Source of the DNA: JBDHTS01 sp044220535
GTDB lineage: Bacteria; Pseudomonadota; Alphaproteobacteria; Micavibrionales; Micavibrionaceae
DNA: 51,807 nt
Reading direction: 5' to 3'
NCBI GenBank assembly: GCA_044220535.1
Contig: JBGAQU010000008.1
Coordinates: 1-51,807 of the forward strand
Position numbers and translations under genes: made by a program. Within the stretch, counting starts at the first letter, position 1, and each line of letters begins with the position of its first letter. Shown piece by piece: positions 34,316 through 40,900 of this stretch. The notes beneath the pieces are model-generated. The model ran no database searches. It was given only the letters and a program-made list of their open reading frames with translations, and was not told where the DNA came from.

Positions 34316-34828
34316 ATGAAAACAACGGCCGTAAAAACCAAAGAAACCAAAAAACCTTTGCGTAAGGTAACCGCACGTAAAACGGTCAAGGTTGTGGGCG
34401 GCGTAAAGAAAAAAGGCCGCGCCAATAATGTTGATTTTCACGTTGGCTCCCGCCTGCGCATGCGCCGCTCCCTTCTGGGGATGAGCCAGGAGAACCTTGC
34501 CGATGCCGTGGGCATCACCTTTCAGCAGGTTCAGAAATACGAACGCGGCGCGAACCGTGTCAGCGCCAGCCGCCTGTACCAGTTCAGCAAGATCCTGAGC
34601 GTGCCTGTCGCCTTTTTCTTTGAACAATACACCGATACGTCACGCGCCTCCGGCTTCTATCAAAAAGTCGGAATGGCAGATAATGAGCAGTCTGAGTTTC
34701 TGAATAATGACCGCATCTATGATAAGGAAAGCATAGAGCTGCTGCGTATCTACTACTCTATTGAGAATGAGAAGGATCGCAAAGATTTCCTGAAAATCAT
34801 TCGTCAAATGGCCAACAAGCTCAAATAA
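34316..34828 (+). CDS. XRE-family helix-turn-helix regulator
   Basis: A 170-residue DNA-binding protein. A ~35-residue Lys-rich N-terminus precedes an HTH_3 domain (residues ~42-105): VGSRLRMRRSLLGMSQENLA, GITFQQVQKYERGANRVSAS, RLYQFSKILSVPVAFFFE. The C-terminal part (ESIELLRIYYSIENEKDRKD) is helical. This regulator is conserved between lnt and metK in alphaproteobacteria; homologues in Caulobacter and relatives are cell-cycle or general regulators, but the targets here are unknown. It ends ~100 bp before metK, whose leader holds a hairpin. Confidence 0.9.
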   Translation: MKTTAVKTKETKKPLRKVTARKTVKVVGGVKKKGRANNVDFHVGSRLRMRRSLLGMSQENLADAVGITFQQVQKYERGANRVSASRLYQFSKILSVPVAFFFEQYTDTSRASGFYQKVGMADNEQSEFLNNDRIYDKESIELLRIYYSIENEKDRKDFLKIIRQMANKLK

Positions 34829-34881
34829 CCCTAAAAAAGCCTTTTTTCAGATCATTTGCCGCTTGATCCTGCCATGGGTAG

Positions 34882-34918
34882 CCTTTAACGTTCTTGTTTT
34901 AAGCACGAACGTCAAAGG
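34882..34918 (+). promoter_or_regulatory. Hairpin occluding the metK Shine-Dalgarno
   Basis: CCTTT (34882-34886) and ACGTTC (34888-34893) pair with GAACGT (34907-34912) and AAAGG (34914-34918), leaving one A/C mismatch and a 13-base loop that can add a few inner pairs. AAAGG is the only good Shine-Dalgarno candidate for metK, 11 bases from ATG 34930, so the fold would block initiation. The layout suggests translational control, possibly by S-adenosylmethionine, but it does not match the SAM-II or SAM/SAH riboswitch consensus as I remember them. Confidence 0.5.
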
Positions 34919-34929
34919 TCACATATCTC

Positions 34930-36144
34930 ATGAAAACATTCGCAGGAACAGCGCGTCAGATGCCAGAGCCAACCCTTTCCACCGAACTAAAAGATTTTCA
35001 TTTCACATCCGAATCCGTCGCCGAAGGCCATCCCGACAAGGTCTGCGACCAGGTATCGGACGCGATCCTTGACCTTTGCATCAAATCCGACCCCCAATGC
35101 CGTGCCGCTATCGAATGCGTCGCCACCAGCAATTACCTGGGTATTTTCGGCGAGGCGCGGGACAGCATCACGCATGAAGCCATGGAAGAAACCGCCCGTC
35201 AGGTTGTGAAGAAAATCGGCTATGAGCAGCAGGATTTTCACTGGAAGACCATCAATGTCGATGTGAAAGTGCACAAACAATCCGCGGACATTGCCGTTGG
35301 TGTTGACGCCGCCGGCAACAAGGACGAAGGCGCGGGCGACCAGGGCATCATGTTCGGCTATGCCTGCCGCGAAACCGACGTGCTGATGCCAGCCGCCATC
35401 CATTATTCCCACGCCATCCTGAAATCCCTGGCCGATGCCCGCCACTCCGGCGTGCTGTCGAAACTGGGGCCTGATGCGAAATCGCAGGTATCATTGGAAT
35501 ATCGCGACGGCAGACCGGTGCGCGCCACCTCCATCGTCGTTTCCACCCAGCATGATGAGGGCGTGGAGCAGGACGAGGTGCGTGAATGGGTGCGTCCGCA
35601 CGTGATGAAAATCCTTCCCGAAGGCTGGATGTGCCCTGAAGAGGAATTCTACGTCAACCCGACCGGACGATTCGTGATCGGCGGCCCTGTCGGCGATACC
35701 GGCCTCACGGGCCGTAAAATCATCGTTGATACCTATGGCGGTTCCTGCCCCCATGGCGGCGGTGCGTTCTCCGGCAAGGACCCAACAAAGGTCGACCGTT
35801 CTGCCGCCTATGCCGCTCGTTACGTTGCCAAGAACATCGTGGCCGCAGGCTTTGCCGACCGCTGCACGGTTCAATTGTCTTACGCAATCGGCGTCAGTAA
35901 GCCGCTTTCGATCTACGTCAACACCCATGGCACCGGATCAATCCCTGAGGCCAAGGTGATCAAAGCGATTAACCAGACTATAGATTTGAGCCCGCGCGGC
36001 ATCCGTGAGCACCTGAAGATGAACCGCCCGATTTACGGCCGCACCGCCGCATACGGCCATTTTGGGCGCGCGCCGGAAGCCGATGGCGGATTCAGCTGGG
36101 AAAAGCTGGATCTGGTGGATGCGTTGCGTAAGGAACTTGGGTAA
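34930..36144 (+). CDS. metK: S-adenosylmethionine synthetase
   Basis: A 404-residue enzyme that makes S-adenosylmethionine from methionine and ATP. Visible signatures are FTSESVAEGHPDKVCDQVSD at the N-terminus, the ATP-binding hexapeptide GAGDQGIMFGYA, and GGGAFSGKDPTKVDRSAAYA (P-loop-like). The N-terminus carries ~20 residues more than the usual start; an alternative ATG at 34963 is in frame. A hairpin covers the presumed Shine-Dalgarno upstream. The downstream neighbour is trmB, a SAM-dependent methyltransferase. Assignment is firm. Confidence 0.97.
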   Translation: MKTFAGTARQMPEPTLSTELKDFHFTSESVAEGHPDKVCDQVSDAILDLCIKSDPQCRAAIECVATSNYLGIFGEARDSITHEAMEETARQVVKKIGYEQQDFHWKTINVDVKVHKQSADIAVGVDAAGNKDEGAGDQGIMFGYACRETDVLMPAAIHYSHAILKSLADARHSGVLSKLGPDAKSQVSLEYRDGRPVRATSIVVSTQHDEGVEQDEVREWVRPHVMKILPEGWMCPEEEFYVNPTGRFVIGGPVGDTGLTGRKIIVDTYGGSCPHGGGAFSGKDPTKVDRSAAYAARYVAKNIVAAGFADRCTVQLSYAIGVSKPLSIYVNTHGTGSIPEAKVIKAINQTIDLSPRGIREHLKMNRPIYGRTAAYGHFGRAPEADGGFSWEKLDLVDALRKELG

Positions 36145-36166
36145 ACATTTCTCCCTCTTTTCTTCG

Positions 36167-36189
36167 CCCTCTCCCCTTTGGGGAGAGGG
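36167..36189. repeat. CCCTCTCCCC palindrome in the metK-trmB spacer
   Basis: A perfect 10-bp stem CCCTCTCCCC / GGGGAGAGGG with a TTT loop. It lacks a T-tract; the element fills most of the 59-bp spacer. Such CTCTCCCC..GGGGAGAG palindromes are, from memory, common dispersed elements in proteobacteria. Purine-rich sequence after it (AGAGAAAAAT) may include the trmB ribosome site. Confidence 0.75.
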
Positions 36190-36203
36190 AATAAGAGAAA
36201 AAT

Positions 36204-36896
36204 ATGACCGAAGACTCTCGCCGCCTGTATGGCCGCCGTCAGGGACGCCCTTTAAAACAAAGCCGCCTGGACGTTCTGGACACCCTGCTCCCTGCCCTTC
36301 AGATTGCGGCCGACGATGCGCCGCTTGATCTGGCAAAACTGTTTAGCAAAGCGCCCTCCTGCCTCTGGATCGAAATCGGGTTCGGCAATGGCGAGCATGT
36401 TGCCGGATTGCTGCGCCGCCATCCGGATTTTTCAATGATCGCCGCCGAACCCTTCATCAACGGCATGGCCGCATTCCTGAAAGATATCAAGGACGAGCCG
36501 GATGTGCAGAACCAGGTGCGCGTGGTCATGGACGACGCCATTCCCGTCCTGTGGCGCCTGCCGGATCAATGCACAGACGGCATTTATGTATTAAATCCCG
36601 ACCCCTGGCCCAAGGTGCGGCACCACAAGCGCCGCATCATCAGCCAGCCCAACCTCGATACCTTTGCCCGCATTCTGAAGCCCGGCGGACAGCTGATCAT
36701 GGCGACGGATGTCGATGACCTTGCCGAATGGATGCTCACCGAAACCACGCACCACCCGGCCTTTGAATGGACGGCGGAAAGCGCCGATGACTGGCGTAAA
36801 ATGCCTGAAGACTGGATAGAAACGCGGTATGAAGCCAAGGGAAAAAAGGCAGGACGGAGGCAAACTTACCTCATGTTCAAATGCGTTAAACGATAA
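36204..36896 (+). CDS. trmB: tRNA (guanine-N7-)-methyltransferase
   Basis: A 230-residue Rossmann-fold methyltransferase that forms m7G46 in tRNA. The N-terminal YGRRQGRPLKQSR segment, SAM-binding WIEIGFGNGEHVAGLLRRHP, the catalytic YVLNPDPWPKVRHHKRRII motif and the C-terminal TRYEAKGKKAGRRQTYLMF are all family hallmarks. Length is normal. It follows metK by 59 bp, as is typical in alphaproteobacteria, where rimP normally comes next; here an HtrA protease and a small ORF intervene. Confidence 0.95.
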   Translation: MTEDSRRLYGRRQGRPLKQSRLDVLDTLLPALQIAADDAPLDLAKLFSKAPSCLWIEIGFGNGEHVAGLLRRHPDFSMIAAEPFINGMAAFLKDIKDEPDVQNQVRVVMDDAIPVLWRLPDQCTDGIYVLNPDPWPKVRHHKRRIISQPNLDTFARILKPGGQLIMATDVDDLAEWMLTETTHHPAFEWTAESADDWRKMPEDWIETRYEAKGKKAGRRQTYLMFKCVKR

Positions 36897-36986
36897 AATC
36901 GATTTCTTTAAAAACATCTATTGATTTTTAATATTGCATATCCTACGATCCGTAAAATTTTCAATAATAAAGACAGGGAAATCGAG

Positions 36987-38474
36987 ATGAAAATCAAAAA
37001 CCTCAAATACGCTTTTGCGCTTGCCGTTGGCTTGCCTTTGGCAGCTGCTCTTCCCGCATATGCTCAGACAGGGCCACAAGCTACTGTATCCAAATCTTTA
37101 GCTGCCGATCGCCCTGAATTGGCTGATGTTGTTGCATCCGTTATGCCATCAACTGTCTTTATTCAGGTTCAAAGGGAACGCATTGTAGATGGAGAAACAA
37201 AACAAGGAACCGCCCTTGGTTCAGGTTTTGTGATTGATGCTGAAAAAGGTTATATCGTTACAAATAATCATGTCGCGGGCGATGCCGAAGCAATCAAAGT
37301 CGTGATTGGGGACAATGATGAGCGCACTGCAACTCTGGTTGGCACAGATCAATTAACGGATCTTGCCGTTATTCAGGTGAAAGTAACGCCGGATAAGCCT
37401 TTACAACAGGTTGCTTTCGGCGATAGCGATGCTCAAAGACTGGCAGAAACGGTTTTTGCTGTCGGTGCTCCTTTTGGCCTAGGCTCTACTGTGACAAGCG
37501 GCATCATTTCGAGCTTGCATCGTGGCGTACCAAGCGCGAAAACCCCCTTTCATGACTTCATGCAAACGGATGCTTCGATCAACCGAGGAAATTCGGGCGG
37601 CCCTCTCATCAATTTGAAGGGTGAAGTTATCGGCGTAAACAGTGAAATTTTTTCACCGTCAGAAGGTGGTGGGTCGGTCGGGATTGGTTTTGCCATCCCT
37701 TCAAATTGGGTAAAGAAGGTAACCCAAATGCTTATTAACAACCCCGACCATAAAATCCACTGGGGTATAATGGGCGCAGTCATTGGCCCAATCGTTGCAG
37801 AGATTCCAGAAGACGGTATGCCTGCCCAATCTGAAGAAGACAATGATTCAGACATGGGTCAAGGCGTGATGCTTTATCAAATTGGTGAAGGTAGCGCGGC
37901 TCAAAAAGCCGGGCTTCAGCCTAAGGACATCATTATTGCCGTTAATGGCGAACCTGCGAAAAATTTGAAAGAGTTTCCAGCACAGATTGCTGCTCTTTTG
38001 AGTGGCACTGTCGTCGATGTTACATATATGCGTGATGGCCACCAAGCACATGCAACTGTAACATTAGACGAGCGTCCAGATCCTCAGGCTGAGGAAGAAC
38101 AAGGGCCAGACGAAAGCAATCGTGCATTCCCTCCCGGATTCCTGGAATCAATGCCGCCGGAGAAATTTGATCAATTTCTGGCTAATGATTACAGAGCTGC
38201 AATGGCAAAAATGGAGGAAGCGGTAAGGAAGCTTCAAGAGCAATACGCAGAGGCAGAAAAGGAAGTGAATGCTGAAATTGCCCGTCGTCATGCGGCTCCT
38301 CAGGTCAATCCACAATTTATTCCACCAGATCAACTCCGTGAACTCTTTGAGCAGTTAAGGCAGCATCAACAACCTGGAGCGGAGGTACAACCAGATCCTT
38401 CTGCCCCTCCACAGTCAGGCGCCAATGACAACGATCCATCAGGATTGTCAAAGATTCCTCAACAATACCCATGA
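36987..38474 (+). CDS. HtrA/DegP-type periplasmic serine protease with one PDZ and a C-terminal coiled coil
   Basis: A 495-residue protein. Signal peptide residues 1-24 (LAVGLPLAAALPAYA). The trypsin-like triad is complete: His95 in VTNNHVAGDAE, Asp125 in LTDLAVIQVK and Ser203 in NRGNSGGPLINL. One PDZ domain follows (~residues 285-365, GEGSAAQKAGLQPKDIIIAV). The last ~110 residues form a charged coiled coil (MEEAVRKLQEQYAEAEKEVN) and a Gln/Pro-rich tail, in place of the second PDZ of DegP. I use ATG 36987 because it begins the signal peptide; an in-frame start at 36921 adds nothing conserved. It is markedly AT-richer than trmB and nusA around it. Presumed role: periplasmic protein quality control. 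Confidence 0.88.
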   Translation: MKIKNLKYAFALAVGLPLAAALPAYAQTGPQATVSKSLAADRPELADVVASVMPSTVFIQVQRERIVDGETKQGTALGSGFVIDAEKGYIVTNNHVAGDAEAIKVVIGDNDERTATLVGTDQLTDLAVIQVKVTPDKPLQQVAFGDSDAQRLAETVFAVGAPFGLGSTVTSGIISSLHRGVPSAKTPFHDFMQTDASINRGNSGGPLINLKGEVIGVNSEIFSPSEGGGSVGIGFAIPSNWVKKVTQMLINNPDHKIHWGIMGAVIGPIVAEIPEDGMPAQSEEDNDSDMGQGVMLYQIGEGSAAQKAGLQPKDIIIAVNGEPAKNLKEFPAQIAALLSGTVVDVTYMRDGHQAHATVTLDERPDPQAEEEQGPDESNRAFPPGFLESMPPEKFDQFLANDYRAAMAKMEEAVRKLQEQYAEAEKEVNAEIARRHAAPQVNPQFIPPDQLRELFEQLRQHQQPGAEVQPDPSAPPQSGANDNDPSGLSKIPQQYP

Positions 38475-38686
38475 AAGGATTCAATAGCAAGGGGACGTGG
38501 AGGATTCTAGAGATCCAAAAATCGAGAATTGAAGGAACAGGACCTGTACCTGATACTCTAAGACAAGCATACGCGAACAACCAGGCACGCCTTGATGCCT
38601 TGCTGGCAGAACAAGCCCGTCGTGCCGCTGCTGCAGCCCGTCTACGCCTGCTCCTCTGGTTGCACCACGTCCATAATGTTTCTTAA
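38471..38686 (+). CDS. Small hypothetical protein downstream of HtrA
   Basis: A 71-residue basic protein whose ATG overlaps the protease stop (ATGA, 38471-38474). The C-terminal half is an Ala/Arg/Leu-rich amphipathic helix (ARLDALLAEQARRAAAAARL) ending with a hydrophobic LLLWLHHVHNV. The perfect terminator begins at its stop codon, so it is the last cistron of the htrA transcript. No family is recognised. Translational coupling and the terminator position support it as a real gene. Confidence 0.55.
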   Translation: MKGFNSKGTWRILEIQKSRIEGTGPVPDTLRQAYANNQARLDALLAEQARRAAAAARLRLLLWLHHVHNVS

Positions 38687-38719
38687 AAAACCGGCGTTTT
38701 TATAAAACGCCGGTTTTTT
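38685..38719 (+). terminator. Strong rho-independent terminator after htrA unit
   Basis: A perfect 16-bp stem: AAAAAACCGGCGTTTT (38685-38700) pairs with AAAACGCCGGTTTTTT (38704-38719) around a TAT loop, with the T-tract being part of the stem. It separates the htrA unit from the rimP-nusA-infB operon and could act in both directions. Confidence 0.9.
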
Positions 38720-38799
38720 ACCTTTTAACTTAAAATCACTTGCCTTTCTCCGGCTTTTTGGCCGTATAAATACGCAACATTTCCTGTATCGTTTGATCA

Positions 38800-38826
38800 G
38801 GTGGGCTCCGCCAGCCCGCCTTTTTT
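38800..38826 (+). promoter_or_regulatory. rimP leader attenuator-type terminator
   Basis: An 8-bp stem GGTGGGCT / AGCCCGCC (38800-38807, 38813-38820) with a CCGCC loop is followed by six T, 18 bases before the rimP start. The position, between a presumed promoter in 38720-38795 and rimP, fits the rimP-leader attenuation element described for alphaproteobacteria (Rfam rimP leader; identity from memory). It would let the cell control the rimP-nusA-infB operon by premature termination. Confidence 0.6.
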
Positions 38827-38844
38827 GTTACCTAAGGTCACTGA

Positions 38845-39380
38845 ATGAAGCTTTCGCCGCTGGAACAGAAGATAAGCACGATGATCGAGCCCGTGGTGGC
38901 CGACAAGGGGCTGTCTCTGGTTTGCGTCAGGCTGACAGGCGAAGGGGGGCGAACATACGCTGCAGGTGATGGCGGAAGACCCGAAAACGCACGCAAGATC
39001 GGCATCGACGATTGCGCGAAGCTGAGCCGGAAATCGCCGCGATCCTGGATGTCGAGGACCCGATCAACGGCCGCTACAGGCTGGAAGTCAGTTCCCCCGG
39101 CATCGACCGCCCGCTAATGCGCGCGCAGGATTTCGTTGATTTCGCAGGGTTCGAAGCAAAGATTGAGATTTTTCCGCCCCTGGACGGGCAAAAGCGGTTC
39201 AAGGGCATACTGCGCGGCGTTGAAAGCGACGCTGTCAGCCTTGAAACGGAAACGGGGCCTGTGGCCCTGCCCCTGGCATCGATCCAGAAATCCAGACTGG
39301 TCATGAACGACGATTTAATTGCGAAAACAAAGCAAAGGACTGAAAAGGAAAACGAAAATGGAATTGCTGCAGGTCTCTGA
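38845..39380 (+). pseudogene. rimP: Ribosome maturation factor RimP, frameshifted
   Basis: All parts of a RimP are present but in three different frames. Frame 1 gives MKLSPLEQKISTMIEPVVAD and LSLVCVRLTGEG (38845-~38950). Frame 2 gives TLQVMAEDPKTH (38957-~38992). Frame 1 again gives GIDDCAKLSR (39001-39030). Frame 3 then gives EIAAILDVEDPINGRYRLEV, SSPGIDRPL and the C-terminal domain to the TGA at 39378-39380. At least three indels are needed. Because the gene is conserved, lies in an otherwise intact operon and overlaps nusA normally, sequence error is likelier than decay. RimP assists 30S subunit assembly. Confidence 0.85.
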
Positions 39381-40878
39381 CGCCGTCGCCCGCGAAAAGA
39401 ATATCGACCGTGAAATCGTTCTGGAAGCCATGGAAGAGGCGATCCAGAAAGCCGGTCGTTCGAAATACGGCCACGACCACGACATTCGCGCCCATATCGA
39501 CCGCCGCTCCGGGGTCATCGAGCTGAAGCGTTACCGCGCCGTGGTGGAACAGATCGACCCCGAGCATGAAGTGCAGCAGCTGACCCTGGACCAGGCAAAA
39601 CGCATCAACCCGAACGCTACGCTGGGTGAATTCCTGATCGACGACCTGCCTCCGCTCGATTTTGGCCGCATCGCCGCCCAGACCGCGAAACAGGTCATCA
39701 TGCAGAAGGTGCGTGAGGCGGAGCGTGCGAAACAATTCGAAGAATTCAAGCACCGCGCCGGCGAAATCATCAACGGTATCATCAAACGTGTCGAATACGG
39801 CAACGCGACCATCGATCTGGGCGGCAAGGGCGAAGCCATGCTGCGCCGGGATGAGACCCTGCCCCGCGAACACCTGAAAAACGGCGACCGCGTCCGCGCC
39901 CTGATCTATGACGTCCGCCAGGAAATTCGCGGCCCGCAGATTTTCCTGACCCGCACGCGCCCGGAATTCATGGCGAAGCTGTTTATGCAGGAAGTGCCGG
40001 AAATCTATGACGGCGTGATCGAGATCAAGGCCGTTGCCCGCGATCCGGGTTCCCGCGCAAAAATCGCGGTCATCAGTCGCGACAACTCCATCGATCCCGT
40101 CGGCGCCTGCGTCGGCATGCGCGGCAGCCGCGTCCAGGCCGTTGTCAACGAATTGCAGGGCGAAAAAATTGATATCATACCCTGGACCAACGACCTGGCC
40201 TCCTTCGCGGTCAGTGCCCTTGCACCGTCTGAAGTAACCAAAGTCGTCATGGATGAAGAAAAACACCGCCTGGAAGTGGTGGTGCCGGAAGAGCAATTGT
40301 CCCTCGCCATCGGCCGCCGTGGCCAGAACGTGCGCCTGGCCTCCATGCTGACCGGCTGGGATATCGACATCATGACCGAAGCGGAAGAATCCGAACGCCG
40401 CACCGAAGAATTCAACAAGCGGTCGGCCCTGTTTATCGAAGCGCTGGATATCGACGAAGTGTTCGCACAGCTTCTGGTGGCGGAAGGCTTCCGTTCCATT
40501 GAAGACATCATTGAAACCCCGGTCGATGAATTCGTCCAGATCGGCGGCCTCAATGAAGAAATCGCGACCGAATTGCAGAACCGCGCCGCGTCATGGCAGG
40601 AACAGCAGTCTCAGATGCTGAAGCAGAAACAATCCGAACTCGGCATCAAGGACGACCTGGTTGCCCTGGAAGGCCTGACACCCGATATGATTGTGAAGCT
40701 CGGCGAAGGCGGTATTAAATCCCGCGACGACCTGGCCGATCTGGCCGGTGACGAGCTGCGGGAAATCCTCGGCGCTTCCGCGATGACGGAAAACGAAGCA
40801 AACGATCTGATTATGAAGGCCCGCGCTCACTGGTTCGAGAACGAGCAGGCGCAAGCCGATCAGGCTACAACCATGTAA
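39358..40878 (+). CDS. nusA: Transcription termination/antitermination protein NusA
   Basis: A 506-residue RNA polymerase-binding factor. The N-terminal domain begins MELLQVSDAVAREKNIDREI; the S1 domain (~residues 130-200) contains GNATIDLGGKGEAMLRRDE; two KH domains follow (IDPVGACVGMRGSRVQAVVN and LAIGRRGQNVRLASMLTGW). The C-terminal helical repeats (residues ~370-495) include two helix-hairpin units (AQLLVAEGFRSIEDIIETPV). I chose ATG 39358, with AAGGA at 39345-39349, over the ATG at 39319, because MELLQV is the family start. It overlaps the end of rimP by 23 bp. Confidence 0.95.
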   Translation: MELLQVSDAVAREKNIDREIVLEAMEEAIQKAGRSKYGHDHDIRAHIDRRSGVIELKRYRAVVEQIDPEHEVQQLTLDQAKRINPNATLGEFLIDDLPPLDFGRIAAQTAKQVIMQKVREAERAKQFEEFKHRAGEIINGIIKRVEYGNATIDLGGKGEAMLRRDETLPREHLKNGDRVRALIYDVRQEIRGPQIFLTRTRPEFMAKLFMQEVPEIYDGVIEIKAVARDPGSRAKIAVISRDNSIDPVGACVGMRGSRVQAVVNELQGEKIDIIPWTNDLASFAVSALAPSEVTKVVMDEEKHRLEVVVPEEQLSLAIGRRGQNVRLASMLTGWDIDIMTEAEESERRTEEFNKRSALFIEALDIDEVFAQLLVAEGFRSIEDIIETPVDEFVQIGGLNEEIATELQNRAASWQEQQSQMLKQKQSELGIKDDLVALEGLTPDMIVKLGEGGIKSRDDLADLAGDELREILGASAMTENEANDLIMKARAHWFENEQAQADQATTM

Positions 40879-40900
40879 GCAGGCATAAAAGGCACTCTCA

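Noticed and set aside
34861..34930. SAM-II or SAM/SAH riboswitch upstream of metK
   Set aside because: I could not line up the conserved pseudoknot bases of either class; only an SD-blocking hairpin is supported.
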